Notes: generated from the letters alone by a model not told the origin. A DNA stretch of 64,000 nt from an uncultured Cyclobacteriaceae bacterium (GCA_937146645.1 CAKZRQ010000017.1:124001-188000); one strand, 5' to 3'. Positions 43,125 to 52,876 are shown, counted from the first letter of the stretch. Program-made: numbers and translations.

Positions 43125-44128
43125 TGTCAGGATCATTAATCCAAAGAATTCAGAAACTTGGAATCAATGGATTCCTTTTAGGAATTATACTTTCTGGGCT
43201 CTTGGCTTATCTATTTCCTGATTTTGGATCAAGGAATTCTGTCATGCCTTGGCAGCAAATCACGAGTATTGGTATTTCATTTATCTTCTTTTTCTATGGG
43301 GTCAAACTAGATCCCAATTCCTTGAGAAGAGGTTTATCCAATTGGAAATTACACCTATTGGTCCAGTCTTGTACTTATTTGATTTACCCTGCTGCGGTTT
43401 ATGCAATTTTATTTTTTGTGCCTGAGGTATTTGGTGAGCTTAAAACAGGGATTTTATTTCTCGCAGCACTACCTTCTACAGTAAGCGCCTCGGTAGTTTT
43501 AGTTTCCCTTGCGAAGGGAAATATCCCTGCTGCGATTTTCAATGCGAGTATATCCAGCCTGATTGGTGTTTTCTTAACTCCAGCCCTTCTTTTTCTTTTA
43601 GCTGATTATGAGGCTGTAGGGATGGATTTTACTCAGACGCTAGGTCAGCTATCCATTAAAATTTTGATTCCAGTTTTTCTGGGAATCTTTCTGCATCGAT
43701 GGCTTTATCCTCTTGTGGAGCCGCTTTTCGGAAAGCTGAAGTATCTTGATCAAATAGTGATCATGATTATTGTCTACACTTCTTTTTCTGAAGCTTTTTC
43801 GAACCATGTTTTTGATCCGTTTACTTCAGACACCATCTTGTTCTTGATTGGTTTGACTGCGGGACTTTATTTCGTAATGGTTGCCCTGATTTTACTTGTT
43901 TCCAGAATCCTTGGCTTCGGCCATGAGGATAGAATCACAGCGGTTTATTGTGGTTCAAAAAAATCCCTGATCCAAGGAGTGGTGATGGGAAAGGTGATTT
44001 TTCCCGATCCCATCATTTTGAGTCTCTCTATCCTTCCTATCATGCTCCTGCATATCCAGCAATTGATCTATGGAAGTGTGCTTATCAACTTTTTTAATAA
44101 GAAGAGACCTCCAGAAGAAATTGGCTAG
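43124..44128 (+). CDS. SBF-type bile acid:sodium symporter-like protein
   Basis: 334 residues, about ten hydrophobic helices. SIGISFIFFFYGVKLDPNSL, then ALPSTVSASVVLVSLAKGN and AVYCGSKKSLIQGVVMGKVI, are the landmarks of the SBF-like group (PF13593). Related bacterial proteins include YfeH; the transported organic anion is unknown. Translationally linked to the methyltransferase by a one-base overlap; convergent with the acyl-CoA-binding protein by four bases. Confidence 0.85.
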   Translation: MSGSLIQRIQKLGINGFLLGIILSGLLAYLFPDFGSRNSVMPWQQITSIGISFIFFFYGVKLDPNSLRRGLSNWKLHLLVQSCTYLIYPAAVYAILFFVPEVFGELKTGILFLAALPSTVSASVVLVSLAKGNIPAAIFNASISSLIGVFLTPALLFLLADYEAVGMDFTQTLGQLSIKILIPVFLGIFLHRWLYPLVEPLFGKLKYLDQIVIMIIVYTSFSEAFSNHVFDPFTSDTILFLIGLTAGLYFVMVALILLVSRILGFGHEDRITAVYCGSKKSLIQGVVMGKVIFPDPIILSLSILPIMLLHIQQLIYGSVLINFFNKKRPPEEIG

Positions 44129-44379
44129 CTGATGTATTTTGTGCTAAGCTCCTGTACCAATGCAATATATTCTTCAGTGGCAGATTCCTTTGTCTTTCCT
44201 TTTTCAGAATCCCATGCATTGTATTTGGCTGCTGCCACAAAATCAAACCCTCCAGGTCGCTCAGTATTATTGTCACCTTCAGTAGCTTGCTTATAAAGCG
44301 CGTATAGTTTTAGCAATTCAGGATTTGACGGTTTTACTGTGAATGTTTTTGTAAGAGCAACTGCTTCTTCTAGAGTCAT
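44125..44379 (-). CDS. Acyl-CoA-binding protein (ACBP)
   Basis: 84 residues, the normal ACBP length. The conserved core LYALYKQATEGDNN, then RPGGFDFVAAAKYNAWD, then KGKTKESATEEYIALV, holds the ligand-contacting Tyr/Lys positions (YKQAT, Lys and Trp in KYNAWD, and KGxxxxxA). It binds and buffers long-chain acyl-CoA in the cytoplasm. Bacterial members are scattered in distribution, mostly in Bacteroidetes and Proteobacteria. Overlaps the SBF gene end by four bases. Confidence 0.92.
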   Translation of the reverse strand: MTLEEAVALTKTFTVKPSNPELLKLYALYKQATEGDNNTERPGGFDFVAAAKYNAWDSEKGKTKESATEEYIALVQELSTKYIS

Positions 44380-44433
44380 TTTTAGGGTGTTTTGAGTTTC
44401 GGCCTGTAAGGAAACATGAATAGGGATAAAAAG

Positions 44434-44465
44434 AAAAAGACTCCCTGTTTAGGGAGTCTTTTTTG
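44434..44465 (-). terminator. Terminator after gltA
   Basis: AGACTCCC-TGTTT-GGGAGTCT with A-run and T-run on both sides, so it can work in both directions. It lies 19 bases after the gltA stop. Confidence 0.88.
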
Positions 44466-44483
44466 CTTTAAGTCAAACGCTAT

Positions 44484-45770
44484 TTAGCGCTTATTCATAG
44501 AGACATATTCTCTTTCATTAGAGCCTACATACACTTGTCTTGGTCGGCCAATTGGCTCTCCATTTTCTCTCATTTCTTTCCACTGAGCAATCCAACCTGG
44601 AAGTCTTCCAAGAGCGAACATCACAGTGAACATATCAGTAGGGATACCTAAGGCTCTATAAATGATACCTGAATAGAAATCTACGTTTGGATATAGCTTT
44701 CTGTCAATAAAGTATTGGTCATTCAGAGCCGCATGCTCAAGTTCTTTGGCAATGTCAAGAACCGGATCATCAACCCCTAGCTTACCAAGAACCTCGTCGG
44801 CAGCTTTTTTGATGATTCTAGCTCTTGGATCAAAGTTTTTGTATACTCTGTGTCCGAAGCCCATCAATCTAAATGGGTCACTCTTATCCTTAGCTTTGTC
44901 TAGATATTTCTTAGCATCACCACCATCTGCTTTGATTGCCTCAAGCATCTCGATCACAGATTGGTTGGCTCCTCCATGAAGAGGTCCCCAAAGTGCGTTG
45001 ATTCCAGCAGAGATAGAAGCGTAGATACTTGCTTGAGATGAACCCACCACTCTTACGGTAGAAGTAGAGCAGTTTTGCTCATGGTCTGCATGAAGAATTA
45101 ATAGTTTGTCTAAGGCAGAAGCAACCACTGGATCCACGTCGTACTTTTCAGCCGGAAGCGCAAACATCATTTTCAAGAAGTTTGAGCAATAATCCAGTTG
45201 GTTATCAGGATAATTCACCGGATGACCCATCTCATTCTTATAAGCCCAAGCTGCAAAAGTTGGCATTTTCGCAATGAGTCGAACTATACTCAAATTAACC
45301 TCATCCTCACTTCTGTTTGGAACAAGAGAGTCAGGATAGAAAGCGGTAAGTGCACAGATCAAGGAGGACAAAACTCCCATTGGGTGAGAATTACTTGGGA
45401 AGCCCTCTAGGATTTTCTTGATGTCCTCATGGACTAATGTGTGATGCGTGATCTCCTTGGTGAAACCATTGTACTGGTCTTGGGTAGGAAGCTCTCCATA
45501 GATCAAAAGATAAGCCACTTCCAAAAATGAAGACTTTTCAGCAAGATCTTCAATCTTGTAACCTCTGTATCTAAGAATTCCTTCTTCACCATCCAAAAAA
45601 GTAATGGCACTGGAAGTAGAACCTGTATTCTTAAATCCAGGATCAAGAGTGATGAGTCCAGTAGAGCCACGAAGTTTTCCGATATTAATCGCAGATTCAT
45701 CTTCAGAACCTGTAACTACTGGAAATTCGTACTCTTGACCGTTGTAGGTCAGCTTAGCATTGTCAGCCAT
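44484..45770 (-). CDS. gltA: Citrate synthase
   Basis: 428 residues, full length for type II citrate synthase. It condenses oxaloacetate and acetyl-CoA. Landmarks: STSAITFLDGEEGILRYRGY, HADHEQNCSTSTVRVVGSSQ with a catalytic His, PLHGGANQSVIEMLEAI, and GFGHRVYKNFDPRARIIKKA with the second His and Arg. Ends GRPRQVYVGSNEREYV. Likely a hexameric NADH-sensitive form, judging by length. Monocistronic with its own terminator. Confidence 0.97.
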   Translation of the reverse strand: MADNAKLTYNGQEYEFPVVTGSEDESAINIGKLRGSTGLITLDPGFKNTGSTSSAITFLDGEEGILRYRGYKIEDLAEKSSFLEVAYLLIYGELPTQDQYNGFTKEITHHTLVHEDIKKILEGFPSNSHPMGVLSSLICALTAFYPDSLVPNRSEDEVNLSIVRLIAKMPTFAAWAYKNEMGHPVNYPDNQLDYCSNFLKMMFALPAEKYDVDPVVASALDKLLILHADHEQNCSTSTVRVVGSSQASIYASISAGINALWGPLHGGANQSVIEMLEAIKADGGDAKKYLDKAKDKSDPFRLMGFGHRVYKNFDPRARIIKKAADEVLGKLGVDDPVLDIAKELEHAALNDQYFIDRKLYPNVDFYSGIIYRALGIPTDMFTVMFALGRLPGWIAQWKEMRENGEPIGRPRQVYVGSNEREYVSMNKR

Positions 45771-45812
45771 AGTCAGTTTATCTATCGTATTAGGTTATTA
45801 TTCAATTTTGCA

Positions 45813-45820
45813 CGAAGGTA
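45813..45820 (-). promoter_or_regulatory. Possible -7 box of gltA
   Basis: TACCTTCG on the minus strand, one mismatch from TAnnTTTG, 42 bases before the start codon. No clear -33 box. Confidence 0.4.
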
Positions 45821-45934
45821 ATAAAATCATAAATCAATTTTATTCCTGTTTTGTTGGACGGTGGATTTAATTTATTCAGAGGTTTTCTCAGATGCCTTTT
45901 GAATTCCAATGCATCCGCTCTGATAGTCACCGAA

Positions 45935-45958
45935 TAAAAAAAGCCCACTTGGGGCTTT
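45935..45958 (-). terminator. Terminator after the bacilliredoxin gene
   Basis: Minus strand AGCCCCAAGTGGGCT stem followed by TTTTTTT, starting three bases after the stop codon. Ends the suf transcript. Confidence 0.85.
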
Positions 45959-45961
45959 TAC

Positions 45962-46384
45962 TTACTCGCAGAAGTGCTCAAACACTTCAACTAAATGATC
46001 ACCGATCATTTGGGCATTTCTGCCTTCAATGTGATGTCTTTCAATGAAGTGAACCAATTCTCCATCCTTAAAAAGAGCCATAGCAGGCGAGGAGGGAGGA
46101 TAAGGAAGTACTATCTCTCTGAACTTGTCTACCGCTTCTCGATCATTTCCTGCAAATACAGTCGCAAGATTAGTTGGCTTTGCTTTAGCATTTTCTAAAG
46201 CATGTCTCACGCCTGGTCTGGCTGCTCCTGCAGCACATCCACACACTGAGTTCACCACCACGAATGTGGTTCCTTTGTGCTCTTCGTTTATGTGTGAAGT
46301 TACCTGATCTGCTGTTTTGAATTCTTCAAAACCTACATCTGAAAGTTCCGCACGCATAGGTGCTATTAATTCTTCTGGGTACAT
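45962..46384 (-). CDS. BrxA/BrxB-family bacilliredoxin
   Basis: 140 residues. NSVCGCAAGAARPG with the redox motif Cys48-Gly-Cys50, and the flanking EHKGTTFVVV and YPPSSPAMALFKDGELVHFI, are diagnostic of the DUF1094/bacilliredoxin family. In Firmicutes these reduce bacillithiol-mixed disulfides. It is the last gene of the suf operon, 21 bases after the DUF59 gene, which suggests a role in thiol redox balance during Fe-S work. Confidence 0.92.
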   Translation of the reverse strand: MYPEELIAPMRAELSDVGFEEFKTADQVTSHINEEHKGTTFVVVNSVCGCAAGAARPGVRHALENAKAKPTNLATVFAGNDREAVDKFREIVLPYPPSSPAMALFKDGELVHFIERHHIEGRNAQMIGDHLVEVFEHFCE

Positions 46385-46405
46385 ACTCTTTAAATTTAAT
46401 ATCTG

Positions 46406-46750
46406 TTATAAGAATCCTAATTCTAATTTTGCAGCCTCTGACATCATATCCTGAGAGTAGGGTGGGTCAAAGGTCATTTCTACTTCCACATTACTGACCC
46501 CTTGAATCTGCTGAATTTTGTTCTTTACCTCTGAAGGAATGAACTCTGCAGACGGACAGTTTGGTGAAGTAAGTGTCATTAATATGTAAACATTGTTTAC
46601 TGGATAAATGGTCACCTCATAAATCAATCCTAATTCATAAACGTCTACAGGGATCTCTGGGTCGTAAACCTGCTTGATCGCCTGTACAACCTTGTCCTTC
46701 AAGTTGTCTACCTGTCCAGGATTAGATTCTGTCTCTTTAGGTGCTTCCAT
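46406..46750 (-). CDS. SufT-like DUF59/MIP18-family Fe-S assembly protein
   Basis: 114 residues. VQAIKQVYDPEIPVDVYELG is the start of DUF59, followed by TSPNCPSAEFIPSEVKNKIQ with a conserved Cys, and VEMTFDPPYSQDMMSE at the end. These proteins help maturation or transfer of Fe-S clusters. Lies three bases after sufE, in the suf operon, which supports SufT-like over PaaD-like function. Confidence 0.9.
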   Translation of the reverse strand: MEAPKETESNPGQVDNLKDKVVQAIKQVYDPEIPVDVYELGLIYEVTIYPVNNVYILMTLTSPNCPSAEFIPSEVKNKIQQIQGVSNVEVEMTFDPPYSQDMMSEAAKLELGFL

Positions 46751-46753
46751 TCT

Positions 46754-47185
46754 TTATGCATTTTGCTTGGCCTGATAGGCCAAAGCATATCTTTTCATCT
46801 GTTGAATCATAGAAACCAGACCATTCGACCTTTGGCTTCCGATGATGTTACCCATCCCAATTTTCTGGAGAAAATTCAAATCGGCATTTAAGATCGCTTC
46901 AGGAGTTTGGTTTCCCAATACCCGTATCAAAAGTGAAATCAACCCCTTTGTGATATCGGTATTCGAATCAGCCTGAAATTGAACTTTTCCATTTTCCTCG
47001 CTGGCTGTGAGCCATACTTTGGACTGACAACCTTTGATAATGTTCTGCTCGACCTTTGACTCTTCAGGAAACTCTGAAAGCCCCCCTCCAAGTTCCATGA
47101 TGTAGTAAATGGTTGACTCTTTGTCGTCCCCAAGTATTTCGAACTCAGAAACTATCTCGTCTTGTATTTCCTGGATACTACTCAT
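46754..47185 (-). CDS. sufE: Cysteine desulfuration protein
   Basis: 143 residues. Accepts sulfur from SufS. NIIKGCQSKVWL carries the acceptor Cys53; the rest (DSNTDITKGLISLLIRVLGN, then FLQKIGMGNIIGSQRSNGLV) matches the SufE fold. The start overlaps the sufS stop by four bases, a common tight pairing. Confidence 0.95.
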   Translation of the reverse strand: MSSIQEIQDEIVSEFEILGDDKESTIYYIMELGGGLSEFPEESKVEQNIIKGCQSKVWLTASEENGKVQFQADSNTDITKGLISLLIRVLGNQTPEAILNADLNFLQKIGMGNIIGSQRSNGLVSMIQQMKRYALAYQAKQNA

Positions 47186-48405
47186 TTATTCTTTATTCGG
47201 GCTATTTTTTCTACGCCTTCGGCTAAAGTATCTATTTCTTCTTTGGTGTTGTAAACAGAAAAAGAAGCTCTCACAGTTCCCTCCAGTCCAAGTCGTTTCA
47301 TAAGTGGCTGGGTGCAGTGATGACCTGTGCGGACAGCAATTCCTTTGGAGTCCAGCATCATTCCCACATCGAAAGGATGCATTCCGTTTATTCCGAATGA
47401 AATAACAGACACTCTGTCTTTTGCTGTGCCTACTGGCACAAAGCCCTTGATTGCAGAAAGCTTTTCCTGGGCATATGCAATCAACTCATCCTCATGAGCT
47501 TTAATATTCTCTTTTCCAATCTCATTGATGAAGTCCAAAGCAGCTTTAAAAGCAATCACGTCACCTATATTCGGTGTCCCGGCTTCAAACTTGAATGGAA
47601 TTTCATTGTATGTAGTCTTTTCAAAAGTGACCTCTTTGATCATTTCTCCACCACCCTGGAAAGGAGGCATCGCTTCCAAAATTTCTCTTTTGCCATACAA
47701 CACACCAAGTCCGGTTGGGCCATATAATTTGTGTGCAGAAAAGGCTAGAAAATCACAATCGAGCTTTTGAACATCAATGTCGAGGTGACTTGTGCTTTGA
47801 GCCCCATCCAGCAATACTTTAGCACCAACTTTATGCGCCGCTTCAATGATTCTCTCGACCGGATTAATTGTACCCAGTGCATTTGAAGCGTGAACCACAC
47901 TTACCAATTTGGTCTTTGCACTCAAAAGCTTTTCGAACTCCTCGAAGATAATCTCACCTGACTCAGATATGGGGATCACCTTTAAGGTAGCCTCCTTTTC
48001 TTCGCAAAGCATCTGCCATGGAACTATATTCGAATGGTGTTCGAGAGTAGAAATGATGATCTCATCACCTTTTCCAATGAACTTTCTCCCAAACGTAGCT
48101 GCAACTAGATTAATGCTTTCTGTTGTGCCCTTTGTGAATATAATTTCAGCAGACTCTCGTGCACCTATAAAATCTTTAACCGCTTCACGAGTTTCCTCGA
48201 AATAAGCAGTCGCTCGATCCGCTAAGGCATGCGCTCCGCGATGAATATTTGAATTATCCTTTTCGTAATAATTTGAAATCGCATCTAGGACAGCTTGTGG
48301 CTTCTGGGTAGTGGCAGCATTGTCCAGATAAATCAATGGCTTACCATATACCTCCTGATGAAGTACCGGAAAGAGACTTCTGATATGATCTAAATCCAAT
48401 GCCAT
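47182..48405 (-). CDS. sufS: Cysteine desulfurase (SUF system)
   Basis: 407 residues. PLP-dependent enzyme producing persulfide sulfur for Fe-S clusters. The PLP lysine is Lys226 in AFSAHKLYGPTG; the catalytic Cys364 is in VRTGHHCTQPL, the short-loop (group II) form that needs SufE. LDNAATTQKPQAV marks the N-terminus. Seven bases separate it from sufD. Confidence 0.96.
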   Translation of the reverse strand: MALDLDHIRSLFPVLHQEVYGKPLIYLDNAATTQKPQAVLDAISNYYEKDNSNIHRGAHALADRATAYFEETREAVKDFIGARESAEIIFTKGTTESINLVAATFGRKFIGKGDEIIISTLEHHSNIVPWQMLCEEKEATLKVIPISESGEIIFEEFEKLLSAKTKLVSVVHASNALGTINPVERIIEAAHKVGAKVLLDGAQSTSHLDIDVQKLDCDFLAFSAHKLYGPTGLGVLYGKREILEAMPPFQGGGEMIKEVTFEKTTYNEIPFKFEAGTPNIGDVIAFKAALDFINEIGKENIKAHEDELIAYAQEKLSAIKGFVPVGTAKDRVSVISFGINGMHPFDVGMMLDSKGIAVRTGHHCTQPLMKRLGLEGTVRASFSVYNTKEEIDTLAEGVEKIARIKNK

Positions 48406-48412
48406 TTAGTTT

Positions 48413-49678
48413 CTAGAAATTGGTCCCTAATCTTTCTTGAATAAGTGTGATGCAGTAGCTTCTGAATGCATCATCTTTAATATTTTCAAGAACCTCCCCT
48501 GCGAAAGCGTAAAGGAGCAGCCCTCTAGCTTTTTCTTTTCCAATTCCTCTAGCCTGAAGATAAAATAAGGCTTCCTCATCAAGCTGACCAGTGGTACAAC
48601 CATGAGAACATTTTACATCGTCCGCCCAAATTTCAAGCTGTGGCTTTGTATTAACAATAGCATTCTCAGAAAGCAAAATATTGTTGTTTTGCTGGAAGGC
48701 ATTGGTTTTCTGGGCATCCTGTCTTACAAAGATTTTCCCATTAAAAACACCTCTTGAATTGTCAGTAAGAATTCCTTTGTACAATTCGTTTGACTCTGCA
48801 TGAGGGATGGTATGATCAACATTTGTATGATTATCTACATGGGTCTTACCATTTGTGAGATATAAACCATACATATTTCCTTCCGAATTACTTCCTAAAA
48901 GATTCAGGTTAAGGTTATTTCTTACCATTAAACCTGAAAGTGAAAGATTCACGGAAGTGAATGTGCCATCTTGTTGGATATCTGTCTCGATGTTGCTCAT
49001 CGAAATAGAGGTCTTCCCTTCATTTTGAACTCTATACCAATGGATATGAGAGTTTCTTCCTCCCTTGATTTCTTTGACCTCGTTTAGAAAATACTCTTTA
49101 TCGGAAAGATTAATCTGTTGTTCGATAAAGGTTGCTTCTGCAAAATCGCCAGCTTCAACCCAAACTCTTGGCTGGATCAGATTGCCCTTAGTAGAATCAA
49201 TAAAGTTCAGCACCAAAATAGGCTGCTCAACTTGGGTGTTTTTAGCGATGCTAATCTGAATTCCATTCTTAAAGGTTGCCTGATTGAAAGCTGCGAATGG
49301 ATCTTTCTCTGGTTTGGCTATGCTTCCCAAAGCAGCAGATGCACCCGATAAAGAAGTGACCTCGACCCCAGTTATTTCAGAGGAAAGGGCTTGATTAAGG
49401 CTTCCATTGGTAAAAACCAAAATATGGCCATCGAAGCCTTTAAAGATAGCATTTTTCACTTGTTCCTCAGAAACATCAAAAGCAGCTGCCAATTCGAAAC
49501 TGTCAAATGTTTGAGCCAGTCTTTTGGTCAGATTGGTGAATTTATATTCTTCGGCTTTTGCAGAAGGAAGGCCTTGCTTGGCAAAGGCTTCACGACCTAC
49601 GGCTCTGACTTCCTGGAAATCATCATGTGATTGATCAAGAATCAGGTCTAATGGATGTGTGTCCAATAAAGTGCTCAT
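48413..49678 (-). CDS. sufD: Fe-S cluster assembly scaffold protein SufD
   Basis: 421 residues. Partner of SufB and SufC in the scaffold complex. The C-terminal half has the SufBD beta-helix signature: NVDHTIPHAESNELYKGILT, FNGKIFVRQDAQKTNAFQQN, and KPQLEIWADDVKCSHGCTTG with the conserved Cys/His. The N-terminal portion is the helical region with EEYKFTNLTKRLAQ. 16 bases after sufC. Confidence 0.95.
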   Translation of the reverse strand: MSTLLDTHPLDLILDQSHDDFQEVRAVGREAFAKQGLPSAKAEEYKFTNLTKRLAQTFDSFELAAAFDVSEEQVKNAIFKGFDGHILVFTNGSLNQALSSEITGVEVTSLSGASAALGSIAKPEKDPFAAFNQATFKNGIQISIAKNTQVEQPILVLNFIDSTKGNLIQPRVWVEAGDFAEATFIEQQINLSDKEYFLNEVKEIKGGRNSHIHWYRVQNEGKTSISMSNIETDIQQDGTFTSVNLSLSGLMVRNNLNLNLLGSNSEGNMYGLYLTNGKTHVDNHTNVDHTIPHAESNELYKGILTDNSRGVFNGKIFVRQDAQKTNAFQQNNNILLSENAIVNTKPQLEIWADDVKCSHGCTTGQLDEEALFYLQARGIGKEKARGLLLYAFAGEVLENIKDDAFRSYCITLIQERLGTNF

Positions 49679-49694
49679 TTTGGATGAATTATTA

Positions 49695-50456
49695 TTAAAC
49701 AGCAGCCTGTTCTACATCTGCCTTGATCCAGTCGTATCCTTTCTCTTCAAGTTCAAGCGCCAATTCCTTGGTGCCTGACTTTACGATCTTTCCTTTATAC
49801 AATACATGCACAAAATCAGGAACGATGTAATCGAGAAGTCTCTGATAGTGAGTAACCACGATGGTAGCATTATCCTTAGACTTTAACTGGTTAACACCAT
49901 TTGAGACAATTCTTAAAGCGTCGATGTCCAATCCCGAATCGGTCTCATCTAGAATCGATAGGGTAGGCTCAAGCATTGCCATTTGGAAGATCTCGTTTCT
50001 CTTTTTCTCTCCACCAGAGAAACCTTCATTTAAAGCTCTGCTCAAAAGCTTCTGATCAATTTCAACAAGCTTCATTTTCTCCTTCATCATTGTAAGGAAT
50101 TTCACGGCGTCTAATGGATCTAAACCTCTGTGCTCACGAACTTGGTTTACTGCAGTTCGAAGGAAATTGGTTGAACTTACTCCTGGAATCTCAACAGGAT
50201 ATTGGAATGCAAGGAAAACACCTTCTCTAGCTCTTTCTTCTGGAGCTAGCTCTAGAAGATCTTCTCCTTTAAAAGTAACCTCACCATCGGTGATTTCATA
50301 TTCCTCTCTGCCCGCCAATACAGAGGCAAGCGTAGATTTTCCAGAACCATTCGGTCCCATGATCGCGTGAACTTCACCTGCTTTTACTTCCAGGTCAATT
50401 CCTCGTAATATTTCATTGCCTTCGATGGAGGCATGAAGGTTCTTTATTGATAGCAT
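49695..50456 (-). CDS. sufC: SUF-system ABC ATPase
   Basis: 253 residues. Walker A is GPNGSGKST at 34-42; the signature is NEGFSGGEKKRNEIFQ; Walker B is LSILDETDSGLDIDAL. The SufC-specific DSGLDIDAL and EGVFLAFQYPVEIPGV are present. It powers the SufBC2D scaffold. 24 bases after sufB. Confidence 0.97.
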   Translation of the reverse strand: MLSIKNLHASIEGNEILRGIDLEVKAGEVHAIMGPNGSGKSTLASVLAGREEYEITDGEVTFKGEDLLELAPEERAREGVFLAFQYPVEIPGVSSTNFLRTAVNQVREHRGLDPLDAVKFLTMMKEKMKLVEIDQKLLSRALNEGFSGGEKKRNEIFQMAMLEPTLSILDETDSGLDIDALRIVSNGVNQLKSKDNATIVVTHYQRLLDYIVPDFVHVLYKGKIVKSGTKELALELEEKGYDWIKADVEQAAV

Positions 50457-50480
50457 AGTTGTATTGTTTCTAGTTTTGAA

Positions 50481-51926
50481 TTATCCCACACTTCCTTCAA
50501 GTGTAAGAGCAAGTAGCTTTTGAGCCTCAACTGCGAATTCCATCGGCAATTGATTCAATACTTCTTTTGCGTAGCCATTAACAATTAGTGCTACAGCATC
50601 TTCTGTATCGATTCCTCTTTGGTTACAGTAAAAGATTTGATCTTCACCTATTTTAGAGGTAGTAGCCTCATGTTCTACTTTAGCAGTAGGATTATTGATA
50701 TCGATGTACGGGAAAGTATGTGCTCCACATCTATCACCCATCAATAAGGAGTCACATTGTGAGAAGTTTCGAGAGTTGTGCGCCCTCTTCATCACTTGAA
50801 CCTGACCTCTGTATGAGTTTTGAGATTTTCCTGCAGAGATACCTTTGGAAACGATTCTGGATTTGGTGTTTTTACCTATGTGAATCATTTTGGTTCCTGT
50901 ATCTGCTTGCTGATAATTATTGGTAACAGCGACGGAGTAAAACTCACCGATTGAATTATCTCCTTTAAGAATACATGATGGATACTTCCAGGTGACAGCA
51001 GAACCAGTTTCAACTTGCGTCCAAGAGATTTTTGAGTGATCTCCTGCGCAAAGACCTCGCTTGGTCACGAAGTTGTAAATTCCACCTTTACCATCTTTAT
51101 CCCCTGGGAACCAGTTTTGAACTGTTGAATACTTTACTTCTGCATTAGCGGCAGCATAAATCTCCACCACAGCTGCATGAAGCTGATTTTCATCTCGCTG
51201 CGGTGCTGTACAACCTTCAAGATAACTCACATAGGATTCATCCTCAGCAACGATTAGTGTTCTCTCGAATTGACCTGTATTTGCAGCATTGATTCTAAAA
51301 TATGTCGAGAGTTCCATTGGACATCTCACACCTTTGGGGATGTAGCAGAAAGAACCATCGGAGAATACCGCTGAATTTAAAGCTGCATAATAATTATCCG
51401 TCATTGCGACTACAGAACCCAAGTATTTCTTGACAAGCTCAGGATGATCCTTCACTGCTTCGCTAAAGGAGCAGAAGATAATTCCCAGTTTAGAAAGAGT
51501 GTCCTTAAAGGTCGTGGCAACAGAAACTGAATCAAGAACCGCATCCACGGCTATTCCCTGAAGTCTTTTCTGCTCGTTTAAGTTGATACCAAGTCTTTCA
51601 TAAATCTGAAGCAATTCCGGATCGACTTCATCCAAGCTTTTAGGTTTTTTGCCTTGCTTAGGTGCAGAGTAGTATCTGAGCTGCTGAAGGTCGATTTTCG
51701 GATAATGAACATTTGCCCACTCAGGCTCGGTCATATTTTGAAAAGTATCAAAAGCTTTAAGCCTCCAATCCAGTAACCATTGTGGTTCTTCTTTCTTTGC
51801 CGAGATCCATTTAATGATCTCCTCATTTAATCCTATTGGAGCCTCGTCGGCTTCGTACTTCACGGACCAGCCGTGCTCATATTCTTTGGTGGTAAATTCC
51901 TCTAAAATCTCGTTGTCTTTACTCAT
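50481..51926 (-). CDS. sufB: Fe-S cluster assembly scaffold protein SufB
   Basis: 481 residues. The core scaffold on which clusters are built. Landmarks: [50 protein letters not shown], and [40 protein letters not shown] at the end. First gene of the operon sufB-C-D-S-E, DUF59, bacilliredoxin (all minus strand). The order is typical for Bacteroidetes. Confidence 0.97.
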   Translation of the reverse strand: MSKDNEILEEFTTKEYEHGWSVKYEADEAPIGLNEEIIKWISAKKEEPQWLLDWRLKAFDTFQNMTEPEWANVHYPKIDLQQLRYYSAPKQGKKPKSLDEVDPELLQIYERLGINLNEQKRLQGIAVDAVLDSVSVATTFKDTLSKLGIIFCSFSEAVKDHPELVKKYLGSVVAMTDNYYAALNSAVFSDGSFCYIPKGVRCPMELSTYFRINAANTGQFERTLIVAEDESYVSYLEGCTAPQRDENQLHAAVVEIYAAANAEVKYSTVQNWFPGDKDGKGGIYNFVTKRGLCAGDHSKISWTQVETGSAVTWKYPSCILKGDNSIGEFYSVAVTNNYQQADTGTKMIHIGKNTKSRIVSKGISAGKSQNSYRGQVQVMKRAHNSRNFSQCDSLLMGDRCGAHTFPYIDINNPTAKVEHEATTSKIGEDQIFYCNQRGIDTEDAVALIVNGYAKEVLNQLPMEFAVEAQKLLALTLEGSVG

Positions 51927-51962
51927 TCCGCGACCTATTTAGATTAATTTTATTTATGGCGT

Positions 51963-51970
51963 CAAAGGTA
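51963..51970 (-). promoter_or_regulatory. Promoter -7 box of the suf operon
   Basis: TACCTTTG on the minus strand is an exact TAnnTTTG match, 36 bases before the sufB start codon. A -33 TTTG is not seen at the usual spacing. Confidence 0.6.
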
Positions 51971-52023
51971 CAACATAAAAGGAAATTTTATTGTTCGCGA
52001 GACAATGAAATATTTTTAAGGTA

Positions 52024-52064
52024 AAAATAAACCCCTCTAAATTTACAGTAGGAGGGGTTTTTTA
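52024..52064 (-). terminator. Terminator between the Lrp gene and the suf operon
   Basis: AAACCCCTC (52029-52037) pairs with GAGGGGTTT (52052-52060) around a 14-base loop; the minus-strand side ends TTTATTTTTA. It would stop the lrp-family transcript before sufB. Confidence 0.7.
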
Positions 52065-52155
52065 ATGATTTTTTACAACATCGGTGATTTGAGCTAGATT
52101 ATTTTGTCAGAGCTCAAAAGGTCAAAAATCTATTATTTGGATTTAATCCAAATAA

Positions 52156-52635
52156 CTATTCATCTTTGTCAAAAAATTGAATAGGGCGGTTTATGCTTTC
52201 TTCTAGAACAATAAGGGTTTCCGTTCTATCAATTCCCTCGACCTGCTGAATACTATCTAAAACATTCCTTAAATGATCCGTATCCTGGCAGATAATCTTT
52301 GCAAAAATTGAGTAGTTACCGGTTGTATAATAAGCTCTAACTACTTCAGGAATTGCTTTCAATCTCTCAATGACATTGTCATATAAGGAGCTCTTCTGAA
52401 GGTAAATTCCTAAGAATGCAGCGATGTCATATCCTAATTTTGAAAAATCAATATTTAAGGTGGCGCTTTTAACCACTCCCATGTCTTCCAATTTCTTCAT
52501 CCTGACATGGACCGTACCGGATGAGACAAAAACCTTCTTTGCAATTTCGGTATATGGAGTTTTGGCATCTTCATTCAGCAGCGAAATGATTTTTAGGTCG
52601 ATATTGTCGATATCCAAATTTTTATCCATTTTCAT
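52156..52635 (-). CDS. Lrp/AsnC-family transcriptional regulator
   Basis: 159 residues; ATG 52635 or 52629 both possible. HTH: DLKIISLLNEDAKTPYTEIA, then KKVFVSSGTVHVRMKKLEDM (about 10-50). The RAM/AsnC ligand-binding domain follows (AAFLGIYLQK, VVRAYYTTGNYSIFAKIICQD, IDRTETLIVLEESINRPI). Regulates amino-acid or related metabolism in response to a small effector; targets unknown. Monocistronic, with a long AT-rich upstream region. Confidence 0.93.
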   Translation of the reverse strand: MKMDKNLDIDNIDLKIISLLNEDAKTPYTEIAKKVFVSSGTVHVRMKKLEDMGVVKSATLNIDFSKLGYDIAAFLGIYLQKSSLYDNVIERLKAIPEVVRAYYTTGNYSIFAKIICQDTDHLRNVLDSIQQVEGIDRTETLIVLEESINRPIQFFDKDE

Positions 52636-52845
52636 TTCAGGATTTTAAGCATTCTCTAATAAATCTGTCGGGAAATTACAGATTGTTCAAAGTATTGCAA
52701 AATTATTTCTATAATTTGTAATTAGTTTTAAAATCTGTTTTATTTGCTTTCGTTGCTGAAGTGTGGAATGAATCATCTTTCTCCATTGGCAACACATAAA
52801 ACATGAACTTTTATCTCTAAAGTTATATTTGGGTTTATATTCTGA

Positions 52846-52876
52846 AAAGAGTCTTGCTTTTGGCAAGACTTTTTTG
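52846..52876 (+). terminator. Orphan plus-strand terminator
   Basis: AGTCTTGC-TTTTG-GCAAGACT followed by six T. No plus-strand CDS lies upstream within this intergenic region, so it may end a short RNA. Confidence 0.65.
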
